64,000 nucleotides of DNA, taken from positions 22,200,709 to 22,264,708 of the forward strand of contig CM119264.1 in assembly GCA_051294375.1 (NCBI GenBank), given 5' to 3'. The notes beneath the pieces are model-generated. The model did not search any database and had not been told where the DNA came from. It saw only the letters and a list, made by a program, of their open reading frames with translations. Positions 49,032-60,555 of the stretch are shown in pieces. This stretch comes from Paraspadella gotoi (Eukaryota; Chaetognatha). Each line of letters opens with the position of its first letter. Position 1 is the first letter of the stretch. A program made the translations under genes and the position numbers.

Positions 49032-49223
49032 GCGTTGAATGGTTTCCGCCCCCAAACGACCGTTAACGAAAATCACGTCGTAAAAAGGTGTTTAGACGAC
49101 GAATTAACAATAAAGACGACAGCGCAGGAGGAAGAGGTGGCGCTCTATCGACGTTGCACCCCAACGTGGCACCCAACGTGTCACCCCACCTTCCTGAAAA
49201 CGATTGGCCAAAGGAGTGGCTAA
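49032..49223 (+). CDS. Hypothetical open frame
   Basis: Plus frame just after TGA: LNGFRPQTTVNENHVVKRCL, DDELTIKTTAQEEEVALYRR, ending PTFLKTIGQRSG and TAA. A weak acceptor (TTTGAG) precedes it. Protein-like but unrecognised. Confidence 0.3.
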   Translation, partial: ALNGFRPQTTVNENHVVKRCLDDELTIKTTAQEEEVALYRRCTPTWHPTCHPTFLKTIGQRSG

Positions 49224-49407
49224 TCGTTTGGAGTGGCAGGAGGAAAGGGAGAGAAGGATAGACAATAGTTCTTCACTTTTCTGCTCCTCGCCTTTTCCTT
49301 TTTCTCTCTCGTTTTTCACACGCCATAAGACAAGAAAATATTGAGAAATGATGACAGCGAATGTCTTGACTCGCTTCTCTGATTACTGATAAGGGGAGGG
49401 GGGGAGG

Positions 49408-49469
<62 letters not shown>

Positions 49470-49484
49470 AAGAGAGAGAGAGAG
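49408..49484. repeat. (GA)n microsatellite
   Basis: GA tract with two AAAGAG interruptions. Confidence 0.95.
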
Positions 49485-49489
49485 CGCAA

Positions 49490-50716
49490 AGTCAAGTAGG
49501 AGAAAGCCGATAATACAAATCAAATAAAGCGTTAAACAGAAGGAAACAAGTACTCTCTTTGTTCTAGTTAAACTCTATGTTATCTGTAATACAAAATTTT
49601 AAAGCATCGACGAATTTGTAATATAGTTATAATTTTTTCATGTTAACATCCGAAATCAGAATTTTAAACAATACCTCTCGAAAATAATTTTAAAGAAAAA
49701 ACAAAAACACATATATAAATAACTCAAAACGGCAATGGGATGATTGACGTGTCTTTTTTGTTTTGTTTCTTTTTCTTGCGTTGGCATAATCGCGTTTCCG
49801 CTTCGTGCGCATATGTTATCCTGCCCTTTTGTTTCGGTGAATCAGGCAAAATAGGCGGCGCTGCTATAAAGCGACACGAAAAATAAATAAAATGTTTTGT
49901 TTTTTGTCATTCTGAATTTTCATTAAAACCATGTTTGGTCCAAAATGAAAGGTTAAAGGTTTAAAGGTTAATAGTCGAAATAACATTGCAATTCTCTGAA
50001 TGTATGAATTTAATAGTATATCAAATCGCAAAATATAATATACAATTTTTTGAAGAAAGAGAAAAAAACGAGCGTGAAAAACGAGCGAAACATAAATGGG
50101 GACGCGTAACTGAAGAGCGAGTTTTATCCGCCGAAAGTAAAATTCTTATCCTTCCATCACTTCTCGTCACGTGACTTCCGCTTCCAATTTAAAGTTTTCG
50201 CTGTTATGATGTTGCTTGATTCGGCATTGGGCAAGAACGTTTATTTATTAAATAAATGGATAATTTTATATTGAAAATAATGAAAAAAAAAAGTTATTGT
50301 AAATAGAACATTTAAAGATGCGCCAAATAAATGCAACTATCCAATCCAGAAAAATACCAGTCTCGCCATCTGGACAAGAGAATAACAGACCAGCCGAATG
50401 AAAATAAAAATATCGCGAGCGCCATCAGGACATAAAATTTCCGCCCGCTGTTTATTGATCACTTTCCACGAATCCCTGGGCCTTTTTTATTTCTTTTTGC
50501 TTTTAGATGCTGCGGACAATGGATGCTTTTTCTTTTATCTTCTTTTTTTTCTTTATTCCGTAAAAAAAAACACTTTTCGTGGAGACCATAAAAAAGTTCT
50601 TTTGCTTCTGCGTTCGTTCTGAGATTTTTTCCGATTTGTTATATTTTTAAGGAGCACAATTTAAATATATAAGGAAAAAGTTCTCCATTATTCAACTTTC
50701 TCATCCAAAACTTCTT

Positions 50717-50781
<65 letters not shown>

Positions 50782-51820
50782 ATAGGTTTGGAAACACTCC
50801 AATTATGCTAAGTGAACTGGGGAGAGAATCGGATGTTCGTTTCAGGGGGTGAGATGTTTATGTTGTCCTAAACGCGTTTCTCTCTCTCTCAACCTCTCTC
50901 CCATCGCCCAATCTCTCGCCCCTCTCTCTCTTTCGTCGCTCTCTCCCTCTCTTTCTCTCTCTCCCTCCTTCAATGGCGGATAAACCGAAGACAAGGCGGA
51001 AGAATAAACGGCGTAGAGTCAAAAGAGGCGGGAGTCACATTAACGGATAATTCGTGCATGATGCGTCCCATTTTTTAAGGCTATTATTTAGTCAATAAAG
51101 ATAAAATTTTTCTAACAAAAGATTTTTTATTTTATTTCTGATACCAATTATAAAATAAAATTATTCTTACGTCAAAATTAATCAAATACTACATCAAATA
51201 ACAAATGAAAAATAATCATCAGCTCATTGTATTTCAAGGTTAGCGTGGAGTAACCACTAACCATTATATTCCCTATCTAATACTTGAAGGAGTGATCCTA
51301 AAAGACGGAAATTGAGTCTCAACCTTAATTATTAAATAAATATATTATTTTATATTGCTCGTACCAGTTTAATAAGTAATTTAGAGATGCAACTGCTCCT
51401 TCACGCTCCTCAAAATGCCGGGAGATCATTTTTTACAGCCTCTGCCGCGGAGAGTCACGTCAAAGAAAAGGTCGTTGCTCCAAATGAAAACAAATCATCC
51501 CTTCTATTTTTGAGTCAAAGCGCGAATTAAAAAAAAACGTGTGGGAGAAAACAGATGTGCTCAGTATGCTTAACCCATAGTTTATTCTTATTGGACGTCA
51601 AAACTTCGGCAGTCTGTGATAAATTTTATTTATAATTCGTCTCAAGCCGCTTTAGCTAGTTCGTTTTTACTAGACTCTTATCCGTGATAAAAAAGATTTA
51701 TAAATCACGTGATATGCTCTGATAACTACGTAATTATTGCCATTATTAATCCTTTTTCTCGCTTTCTCTCCCAAAAATCCCGAGCGTCAAATTTTGAGAT
51801 CTCTTGGCACCACAATGAGA
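49490..51820. other. No gene seen; CT tract at 50718-50778
   Basis: AT-rich throughout, apart from the CT tract (30 units), a further CT-rich patch at 50880-50970, and a purine-rich patch at 50970-51040. Confidence 0.5.
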
Positions 51821-51824
51821 AGGA

Positions 51825-51826
<2 letters not shown>

Positions 51827-51884
<58 letters not shown>

Positions 51885-51966
51885 GAGAGAGAGGAGGAGA
51901 GAGAGCAGAGAAGAGAGAAGGAGAGAGACGAGAGAGAGAAGAGATGATGAGAGAGAGAGAGAGAGA
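51827..51966. repeat. (GA)n compound microsatellite
   Basis: GA tract with AGGAG, AAGAG, ACGAG and ATGATG interruptions. Confidence 0.95.
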
Positions 51967-51969
51967 AAG

Positions 51970-52925
51970 TGAATGTCGCCAAGAATGATGTCACTGCGGG
52001 GGTTAAGGGTCACATAAAAGAGGCATAAAAACCATCCCGAGATCCTCGATCAACTTGATATCCGCTCCGATTAACGATCAAAACTTTTTTTTCTCCCTTC
52101 GAGTTTTCTTCGAGTCCAAAGACTCCATTAAGGACAGAGGATCATATTTTGATAAAGTAGCCATTTTCGCCGAGAATAAATTTATACTTCTTTTCTTTTT
52201 TTTTTTTTTCTTGAGAAGAAATAGTGGAGTTTGAGCGCGAGAATAAATATGAGGTCACATTAAAGGACGAAGAAAACTCCCTATGTTTTCGAGAATTTAA
52301 AAAATGAATCCTCGGCTGTACTAAATTTAACATTATTCTTGTCTATTGTTTCGACTTTCGAGATTCACAAACTTTCGTCTTACTTTTTTGTTTATTTTTC
52401 TGCCTTCGACGACGACGACGACAACGACGACGACTGTGACGACGACGACCCTCCATTTACTTAGTGTTAATCGAAACGAAGAAAAACGAGAAAAGGGAAT
52501 AAAAAAGGGGGCGGGGTTTAAGCCCGGGAATTTAAGGCGGCGGAAATTAAGGCCGTGGTATTTAGTGTCGTCGCTTTTTCGAGGTTACGCGCGTCAAGAG
52601 TTTAGGCCAATGGGATGAGACCAAATTTGAGATTTAGTGCTGAAGTTATTTGCAGTTCAAATAACTTTACTGATAATAAAAATAACGAACTCGGGAGGTT
52701 TTTTTTTAGTCTTCAGCCTTAAAGTGACCAGAAAAGCTTAAGATTCAGGCCGAAGTTGGACAGTTCTGGAAGAAAAAATAGTTCTTACCAGCGTGGTCTT
52801 TGAAGCGTTTTCTTTATTTTTTAAAAACGCATATATGTAAATAAATTAGTGTGTCAAGTTAATTTATTTATTAATTTACTAATAGTTATTATAAGTTTTA
52901 TTTTGTCTAAAAAATTGAATGTAAA
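51970..52925. other. No firm gene
   Basis: AT-rich; a GACGACGAC tract at 52409-52450 gives a Thr run in the plus frame that continues NRNEEKREKGIKKGAGFKPG and RRRKLRPWYLVSSLF to a stop at 52618. Weak candidate. Confidence 0.3.
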
Positions 52926-52930
52926 CTAAG

Positions 52931-53222
52931 AACCGTCGACGGTAATCTCGCCCAAAACGTTCCCTCTCGCCGACGCCATCTTCGCCCGCATCTTCCCCTC
53001 ATCTTTGCCGACTCCGCCGCCGACGCGACCACGCAGCAAACGCCGTCCTCGCCCCGGAAATCGCCACGCCCCCCTACCCTTTTTCCCGTCGTCAACGTCA
53101 ACGGGTCGGAAAAAAAAATGAAGTCTGGAGAAACGAAAAGATTCGTCCTTCCGGTCGCGAGGATCAGGGAAGACCGAGGGAGGGAAGGCGTGAGTGAATT
53201 GGAAGGACCTATTTGAGGACGG

Positions 53223-53302
<80 letters not shown>

Positions 53303-53421
53303 GCGACAACTTTGATCACAATGTTTATGACTATAGGGATGAACTGAGAAAACTGACGGCAAAAGCAACGATGATAACAATAACTTTTTTCTAAGCGTAA
53401 ACAAGTTCGAATCGTTTATCC

Positions 53422-53460
<39 letters not shown>

Positions 53461-53604
53461 TCGTGGACCTCAACACCAAGTCGATGAAAGAAACTGTGGA
53501 ACGATTAATGGGACATCCCACTTCGACGAGCAGAAGACGACAACCACGATGACGAAGATGATGACGACGACGACCAAGGCTCGGGAGACGAAGAAGATTT
53601 ATAA
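52931..53604 (+). CDS. Acidic poly-Asp protein with probable indel breaks
   Basis: From a possible acceptor (AACTAAG) the plus frame reads DGNLAQNVPSRRRHLRPHLP, IFADSAADATTQQTPSSPRK, PPTLFPVVNVNGSEKKMKSG and TKRFVLPVARIREDRGREG. Coherent sequence then continues in shifted frames: DLFEDG plus about 25 Asp (GAT repeat) and CDNFDHNVYDYRDELRK; then SNDDNNNFFLSVNKFESFIH plus 12 Asp (GAC repeat) and VVDLNTKSMKETVERLMGHP; then DDNHDDEDDDDDDQGSGDEE, DL, TAA. Each of the three switches equals one base, two at G or A runs (about 53201 and 53348), so assembly error is likelier than decay. The antisense poly-His frame (53521-52907) is rejected. Acidic nuclear or chaperone-type tail; family not recognised. 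Confidence 0.5.
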
Positions 53605-53659
53605 AAAAAGACCGGACTTAAGAACAAGTTCGAACTGAAGATGTGTTTCCTTTTATTCT

Positions 53660-54058
53660 GTTATGTTTTCCTTTTCTTGGGCGAGAAAATTTGGTGTAAG
53701 ATTTATTCCCATCTTTTTTTTTCGCGCGCGCGAAAACTACATTCGCGGGAAAAAGCCATTTTGTTGGATGGCATCCTTTGAGTATCGGCGGAACATATCA
53801 TCTACGGCGTTGCTGGAGAATCTCGGCGCAGCTGGCATGTTTGAAGCTGCTTGACGCGTCGCTCGGAAATGAACCCGAGACGGTCTTTCCGCTCTACTTG
53901 CGATTGACGTCGTCGACTTCCGGTTTTCTCTTTACTACGTCCCTGAGGCGCCGCCGAAGGCAACGGCGTCGGCCGCCAGAAACGCCGTCGGAACCGGCCC
54001 CGCCCACGCAGCCGCTAAAGAGAACTGACAACCGACGCCAACGTTACGCCGATTAGTA
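53660..54058. other. GC-rich block with competing frames, probable exon(s)
   Basis: Plus frames: SFEYRRNISSTALLENLGAA; KLLDASLGNEPETVFPLYLR; and DGLSALLAIDVVDFRFSLYY ending AHAAAKEN, stop. The first and third share a frame separated by two TGA codons. Minus: an ATG frame, PAAPRFSSNAVDDMFRRYSK. At least one is probably real; I cannot choose. Confidence 0.35.
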
Positions 54059-54059
54059 T

Positions 54060-54700
54060 AACATAAGTCCAAAGTCAGGGGCAAGATAGCTTATTTATTA
54101 AATGAATGAATAATTTTTATATTGGTAGTACCAATTTTATATTATGTTATATTCATACATTTATATTTATTTTTAAATAAAAAAATTGTAAGACTAATAT
54201 AGTAAAACAAGTAATCTTGCAATTATTCATAGAATACTGTATTAAGCAATTCTAAACTCTTCATCCTATACATTACTAGTACAAATACTACGGCAAAAAA
54301 TCAGTATAAAAAGTGGTATAAAACTAATCCTATGACACCAATTTGAGCCACTCTTCGGCCGCTCACACCGCCCTTAACACTCCTATCCACTCTTATCCCG
54401 CTTTCACTCTCGTTCGCTTCGCCGATTAAACATCGACCCAATTCTCGTTCCCTCTTCATCTCCCCCCCCCCATCGCTCCCCCTCCAACGGTCACGGTCAG
54501 AGTAAACATATTACGTGTATGAAAGGGGCATCACTGCAACAGGCAGCGGATCGTGTGATGTGAATCTTTGCGGCGTCATGGTTACCCGTTTACGTAATGC
54601 ATATTTGTTTTATCAATTTTAAATTATATCAACTAAATAGATTCCAAACTCAACGCTCGCTATAGATTAACAACTGATAAATATATCGCAAATTGACTTT
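54060..54700. other. No gene seen
   Basis: AT-rich, then a C-rich patch near 54360-54500. Confidence 0.5.
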
Positions 54701-54752
54701 CATAATAAAAATTGAACAAAGTACACCCGTTATCCCGCGCACTATTGCGCAA

Positions 54753-54763
54753 TGCGCATGCGC
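54753..54763. promoter_or_regulatory. NRF-1-like palindromic site
   Basis: TGCGCATGCGC matches the core of the NRF-1 consensus (YGCGCAYGCGCR), which is common in metazoan housekeeping promoters. It sits in a CpG-rich 150-bp patch (54730-54910), so a promoter here is possible. Open frames on both strands across it are not called. Confidence 0.4.
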
Positions 54764-55195
54764 CCAAGATTAATACGCGCGCCATCGCGCACATTCGCTT
54801 TACATTAAACGAAATTTCGCCTTTTGTTTCTTCTCGATTCGACGGAGAGAAACGTGGGGGATTTGAATCGGAGGCGGGGGAAATCACGACTTCGGCGCCT
54901 CTGGTGGCGGCGTTGAGAAACTGAGACCGAAAGAAAATGGGGCCGAAATCAAGTTGAGTACTGACTCTTTTTTATTTTTGGTTCTTGCGGGAAACGAATA
55001 AATTGGAATTGGCAGAACCGTTCCAGAGCGGGGTCAACGATTATTTTATTGCCAAAAAACGGAAAGTTATTTGCGGGGAGGAAAATGTATTGCGCAATCA
55101 TAGATATTTTTTTCATATTGCTCTTATAGACATGAAAAAAAAACTGAAAAAATAATTTAATAAATTACATATTCAATATATGTACATAAATTTAC

Positions 55196-55510
55196 ATGAA
55201 TAACCCAGAAACTCGCCCTGGTTCGTCCCAACTCCTCAGAGTTCGTCCAGTGTTTTTTTTTCTCCCATTTTCTGACAAACGTCTCAAAACTCGGGTTGAG
55301 ACGCCGGCGGGGTTTATCGCACCATCTTCTCCCATCTCGGCCTCCGCCGATTTACATCCGGCAGCCGACGTCACCGCCGCAACGACGCCCCCGTCCCCCA
55401 TCGACCGACCCGCCGCAGATTCTTCGCCCGTTGCCGACTCCGCCGCCCGCCGCAGCCGCGCCGCCCGGCGCCATCCGCCGCCGATTTCTTCTCTTCCGCC
55501 GGTCGCATAA
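55196..55510 (+). CDS. Hypothetical Pro/Ala/Ser-rich protein, 104 residues
   Basis: An ATG-initiated plus frame, MNNPETRPGSSQLLRVRPVF, then DKRLKTRVETPAGFIAPSSP, an Ala/Pro/Asp-rich middle, and RHPPPISSLPPVA with TAA. It is complete in one exon. Two other frames are also open in the GC-rich half, so the call is weak. Unknown function. Confidence 0.3.
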   Translation: MNNPETRPGSSQLLRVRPVFFFLPFSDKRLKTRVETPAGFIAPSSPISASADLHPAADVTAATTPPSPIDRPAADSSPVADSAARRSRAARRHPPPISSLPPVA

Positions 55511-56131
55511 ATCTCCCGCCTTTCCTTTCGAGGATCGAGTATCGATAGAGGGATCGGGGAAAGAAGGAAAGATGAGGGGATCGAAACTGAGGAGAGGGAA
55601 GGGGATTAAGGGAAGAGAAAAAAGAATTCAGAGAATATGGAAATATGAGAGGATCGATAAGGATGGGAGGGAATGCTGAGGAAAAGAAATTGGCAAGAAA
55701 GAAAAGATACTAGGAAAAAAAGTTGGCGTTAGAGGGGATAAAGTAAAAAGGGATTTGGAATTTGAAATTTGGGTGAAGGAAATATGAGGAGATGAAAAAG
55801 GAGTCGAGGAAAGAAAAAGGATTGAGGTTGAGAAGGAAATATGAATCGAGAGGGGGAAGGGTGAAAGAATAGATTTTAGACAACAGAAGGGAAATAGGAT
55901 TCGAGTGAGAAAATAACAAAAATTGATGCGAAGGCGAGAGGAATGAGAAATAACTGCTGAAGCCAAAAGCTTTCAAGAAGATCGGGCGATGGTCAATGGT
56001 CTTGGGTTCAAGTGCAGTTTGAGAGACTCGGTGATTGTCGGTATCCAATTTGAGTGTCGCTGCGTCTCGTGATGAATGTCCCACTCCCTGACGATTTATT
56101 TCTTCCCATCATCAGTCTGTTTTTGACACGT
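55511..56131. other. Purine-rich, no gene seen
   Basis: GA/AAAG-rich to 55940. The opposite Phe/Ser-rich frames are compositional. Confidence 0.5.
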
Positions 56132-56156
56132 NNNNNNNNNNNNNNNNNNNNNNNNN
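56132..56156. other. Assembly gap (25 N)
   Basis: Twenty-five N, same size as the first gap, so probably a default placeholder. Confidence 0.99.
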
Positions 56157-56279
56157 TTAAGGTTAAACAATAGAAATGGTGAAATGGTGTATGAAAATTA
56201 GCAAAATTACTTTTTCACTATTTTAAGTCTTAATTTTATAATATTCATTAAAATTATATATTACAAATTCTATATTTTT

Positions 56280-56396
56280 TTTAATTATTATTATTATTAT
56301 TGTTATTATTATAATATTATTATTATTATTTTATTATTATTATATTATTATTATATATTATTATTATTTATTATTATTATTATTATTATATCATTA
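56280..56396. repeat. (ATT)n microsatellite
   Basis: Imperfect ATT/ATTATT repeats. Confidence 0.9.
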
Positions 56397-56399
56397 ATC

Positions 56400-57040
56400 T
56401 TTCCTCTGTTTCCGGTTTATTCATCTGTGATAATATTATACTATTTTTTATTAATTTTGGTTTTTGATAATCTAAATCTGAAAACATTGTATTATTAATG
56501 GGTTCGTGAGTGTTGTTTCGGAAATAAAGGGTGCATCTATACAACACAAGGTTATATTACTTCCTGCCCTAGTTTTCTAAATAATATCACTCATTATTTA
56601 TGTAAGAAAATCATTAATTGAAACCTATAATATCTAAAAACGGCCGAACAGAAAGGTGTGGAAAGGGTAATTTTTTTGGGGGACAAGGTTTATGTGTTTG
56701 ATTTTTTTTTTTTAATTTTTCTTAAGGGATAAGACCTACGAAGTAGTATATTTTTGGTGGTTTTCTAAAAACTTTTACCAACTAAACGATTTCTAAGAGA
56801 GAAAAGAAAAAAGGAAGTGGGACGGATAGACTGAGACGGAGGGGGGGCCCCAAAAAGGTACTTTTTTCCACCTTTATTTTTTCTTTTCTCCCTTTAAATC
56901 CTTTTAAGTCCGTGGGTGTAAAGGGCCTCGGCTTTCTCGTAAAAACAATGTTATGAAAGAAATAAAAAAGAAGAGACGGGACGGGACAGAAAAAAAGATG
57001 GATGAATGTATCTCTGTGGTGAAGATTGTGGGCATTCCAG
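56400..57040. other. AT-rich, no gene seen
   Basis: Nothing splice-bounded. Confidence 0.5.
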
Positions 57041-57045
57041 TGATT

Positions 57046-57051
57046 CTTTCT

Positions 57052-57090
<39 letters not shown>

Positions 57091-57477
57091 TCTCTCTTCT
57101 CTCTCTCTTCTCTCTTCTCTTTCCTCTCTCTTTTTCGCTCTTCGGCACTTTCCTTATCCTTCCTATGATTACTACATAGTAACCGCAAAAGGAATACACT
57201 TACCCGTTACCGGTCGTAAGGGAAGTCGACTACTCTTTTTTTCTACCAATTATCAAACCGCTGCTCTTCCTCTCTCTCTCTTCTCTCTCTACTCTCTCTC
57301 TCTCTCCTCTCTCTCTCTCTCCTCTCCCTCTCTCTCTCTCTCTCTTCTCCTTCCCTCTCTTTTTCACGCCACTTTCCTTAATCCTCCCTATGATACCTAC
57401 ATAGTAACCCGCAAAGGGAATACCATACGTAAGGAGATCGATCTACTCTCTTTTCTTACCAATTTTCAACCTTGCTG

Positions 57478-57549
<72 letters not shown>

Positions 57550-57557
57550 CTCTAAAT
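57046..57557 (+). repeat. Tandem duplication of a CT tract plus about 125-bp unique segment
   Basis: CT tract, then CACTTTCCTTATCCTTCC, CTACATAGTAACCGCAAA and CCAATTATCAAACCGCTGCT (57148-57268). The same series recurs after a second CT tract (57366-57480) with about 20% difference including indels, followed by a third CT tract. Confidence 0.9.
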
Positions 57558-57674
57558 CCTTTCAAACTGTAACTGCGATCCCAATTCCGTTCTCGGACAT
57601 CGTCTTCTCCCCCACTGTTTCTTCGCGGAAGGTCACTTAGTTAAGAAATGTGGAAAGTGACGAATGAATTTTAG

Positions 57675-57786
57675 GTTCACTTTATTGGGAGTTTGGGCGG
57701 AAACCTTCCCCGCTCCGCCCCGGTCGCCCACGCTGTTTTACGCCGCCCACGACGACTTCAATGACGACAGCGTTGCAGAATCCTGA
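57675..57786 (+). CDS. Terminal exon, 36 residues
   Basis: Acceptor GAATGAATTTTAG, one base, then FTLLGVWAETFPAPPRSPTL, FYAAHDDFNDDSVAES and TGA (57784-57786). Third codon positions are strongly G/C. Acidic C-terminus; unknown product. The polypyrimidine tract before the acceptor is weak. Confidence 0.4.
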
Positions 57787-57789
57787 AAA

Positions 57790-58065
57790 TCTTTTCCAGT
57801 TCTTTTATAAGCTCACGTACGATTTCTATTAAAGGGAAAACTGATTTTTTTCTCTTCAATTATTTTCTTTATATCATTTCTTTTTTATTTCGTTTTTTTC
57901 TCTTATCGATAATTTCGTTTTCCACCTCTCCTCCATTTTTTCTCTTCCTTTCCTCCCTTTCCTTCTTATCTCATTCTTGATACAATTTCTTTTCCTTTTC
58001 TTTTCTTTTATTTTCTTTTTATCCGAAAATTTCAAAAATTCCTTTTTTTATTAAAAATCAGACGA
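57790..58065. other. T-rich, no gene seen
   Basis: Pyrimidine-rich low complexity. Confidence 0.5.
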
Positions 58066-58067
58066 AT

Positions 58068-58239
58068 TCAAGGCTTTGCTCTTTTTTCCGCGTCGTAATT
58101 CACATCACGGCCGACAGACTTCGATGTCGTTGAAGGCGCGAAAGACTTAGCGCGGCAAAGCCCCGGTTCTTGCGCGTCGAAATTAACTGGCGAATTGAGC
58201 GCCGAATTATGCGTCGATCTTCGGCGACCCCTATTAATA
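58068..58239 (-). CDS. Candidate terminal exon, about 56 residues
   Basis: Minus strand: acceptor TTTTTTCATAG, then a frame containing THNSALNSPVNFDAQEPGLC, RAKSFAPSTTSKSVGRDVNY, DAEKRAKP and TGA (58070-58068). No repeat content. A second frame on the same strand is open for part of the way. Unknown product. Confidence 0.4.
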
Positions 58240-58309
58240 CTATGAAAAAATATTTTAAAAAAACCAGTAATTTTGTTTTACTCTCGAAAGGGATACTTAG
58301 TTACAGGTG

Positions 58310-58475
58310 TTATATTTTAATTCTTTTTTGTTTCTGTTTTTCCTTTTCCTGATATTTGTTTCCTTTTTTTTTTCTTTTTCTTTCTCTCAATATTTTCTTC
58401 CTCGCTGCCCTAAGAGAAGGAAATTAATTTTTTCCCTATCTTTGCTTCTTTTCCGTTCTGCCGTTCTCTCTTCTC

Positions 58476-58527
<52 letters not shown>

Positions 58528-58990
58528 ACTCTTCTCGTCTCTCCCCGCCCTTCCTTCCCACACTTTCCCCCCTTTCCTTCCCCCTTAATCTTCCAGGAGG
58601 GAAAGGAAGTTCCCTCTCACGTCAAAGGATTTGAGCGAATTAAGATTTCGTTTGCATCGAGGCGAAGTAATTGACATGGTGCGTAGGTGATGAACGAGCC
58701 ATGGGATTTCCAGCCAGATTAATGTTTTCGTTTAAGTAGTACCAGAGCCGACGGCGCGGTGCTGAGTCGATGGATTAACGATCAACAGTCAATTAAATTT
58801 CATTGTCATTTACCCCTATCACATTTAAGCTTGTTTTAAAGGAGAGAGAATGACTGAAAGATATTAGTGTTTGGCTGAAAAGCGCCACGGTCGAGATGGA
58901 GAAGGGTGAACCGGGCGAAAAAAAAGAGCAAAGTTTAGATACATACAAGAAGAGATCATTGGCGGTGATGGGCAGATTTGCATTGAGGAT
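58310..58990. other. No gene seen; CT tract at 58480-58530
   Basis: Pyrimidine-rich to 58590, then mixed sequence without splice-bounded frames. Confidence 0.5.
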
Positions 58991-58994
58991 TAAA

Positions 58995-59402
58995 TCATGT
59001 CATCCAACCGTTATATGACTTATGAAGGGCGTTCATCCTTTGTGAGCATGTGTTAATTTTTTTCTCAATATTGTCAGGCGGTTCTTTCGGTTGTCCGATA
59101 AATATTGAGGCAAGATCGTCATCGTCGTCGTCGACGTCGTCGTTCGTCGTCGTCTCGTCGTCGTCGTTCGTCGTTTTCGTCCATCGTTTTTCCGACTCGA
59201 TTTGAAAAATCTGAGAATTACGTTCTGTAAAAATATTGAAAAAAAAGAAAAAAAAAAGTAGAGAGAAAAAAGAAGGAAAAACGTTCGCGCTCTGAGTTTG
59301 CGTCCTTCTTCCCAAGCGAACGTAAAACTTATCCCATTCATGGCAATTTTCATAATCTTTCTTACTCCCCCCTTTCCCTTGCACACACAGCTTTTCCCCC
59401 AT
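58995..59402 (-). CDS. Unknown acidic protein, up to 135 residues
   Basis: A continuous minus frame from ATG at 59402 to TGA at 58997-58995. N-terminus MGEKLCVQGKGGSKKDYENC, then HEWDKFYVRLGRRTQTQSAN, a Phe-rich stretch, ERNSQIFQIESEKRWTKTTN, an Asp/Thr block (DDDETTTNDDVDDDDDD), and LASIFIGQPKEPPDNIEKKI with MNALHKSYNGWMT at the end. The Phe-rich part (about 59275-59232) looks like a short intron ending in TTTTTACAG, in which case there are two exons. No homologous family recognised. Confidence 0.5.
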   Translation of the reverse strand: MGEKLCVQGKGGSKKDYENCHEWDKFYVRLGRRTQTQSANVFPSFFSLLFFFFFFNIFTERNSQIFQIESEKRWTKTTNDDDETTTNDDVDDDDDDLASIFIGQPKEPPDNIEKKINTCSQRMNALHKSYNGWMT

Positions 59403-59409
59403 ACCATTC

Positions 59410-60540
59410 TCTTTTTTTTTCTCCTTCGGATTTTCATTTTCTCATTTTTATTCTTTCTTTTTTTCTTTCACATTTCTTTTTTTTTTCTTCTGTTTCTCTT
59501 CGTCTTTTTTGTCTCTGTTTTTCTCTTCTGCTTTTTTTTGGCTTCTTCCCCTTAAGGAGAATCTATCTCATGGTTATTTATGCATCTCGGTCTCGGGATC
59601 GCTTCTCTCCCTCTCTTATCTCTTCTCTCTCTCTCTCTCTCCTCTCTCTTCTCTCTCTCTCTCTCTCTTCTTCTTCTCTCTCTCTTCTTCCAACTCTCCC
59701 TCTTCCATTACTCCCAAGCCGCTCTTAACGACGTTTTATTGGCTAAATTGCCTTATCTGTTATTACACGACTACACCGGGAGTTCGGGATTTTGCAATAA
59801 ACATTCTCAGTCGCCCATTATATATTTGTGTTTCAGCTTATTTAAACCCGCCTCATGGACCATGCGAACACTGAATAAAACCGCGCGAAATAAAAAAATT
59901 TAAAAAAAACGAAAAAGAAGAATAAATGAGAAAAAACCCACATTGAAATTTATGAGGCGAAATTTATGTGGAAGAAAAAACCTTGGGTTGCGAAAAACAG
60001 ATTGGGGAGAATTTTTTACCATTCGGTTTGTATTTGGTGGAATTTTTTGAGAGGCTTTCGCTGGTTCGGCGGCCTTCAAATTTTGTGAATTCGCCGGTTC
60101 TGTGGCATTTTAGGACATTTTTAAAGATGTTTTCTTTTAGTCAAACCGTAGTTTCTTGTGAGGCCTTTTACAGCGATAATTGGTTCCCAGATGTGATTTT
60201 TGTGAAGGCTTTTATCCGGTTTTTAGTGGTTTCTAGTTGTTAGCCATTGAAGGCTTTCTCCGGGCCTTTTGTTGGGCAGAAAATCATAACTGAAAAAAGA
60301 AATCCGTTTGCTTTGTTGCGTTTTTTTTTTTTTTTTTTTGATTTTGTTGCTCTAATTTCTTTGCCTCAATTTGTGTGGGAATTTTCTTTGTTCCATTCGT
60401 TGAGAAGATTTAGATAACAATCAAAATAACAATTAACAGATGACAATGAGATAAAAATTCAAAATAACAATTTAGGTTTTTACGTTCAGCGCATCTCATG
60501 TTCGAAACCAAAAGACACAACCTAATTCGGATTCTCTTAA
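59410..60540. other. No firm gene; CT tract at 59623-59692
   Basis: T-rich, then a CT/TTC tract, then AT-rich. A plus frame at 59968-60243 (VEFFERLSLVRRPSNFVNSP) has no splice or ATG support. Confidence 0.4.
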
Positions 60541-60555
60541 TCGAATCCGTCTCGT

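Noticed and set aside
52907-53521. 204-codon minus-strand frame with a long His run
   Set aside because: It is the antisense of the GAT/GAC Asp repeats. The plus strand has better composition on both sides and an acidic end, and the Ser/His runs follow from the repeat.
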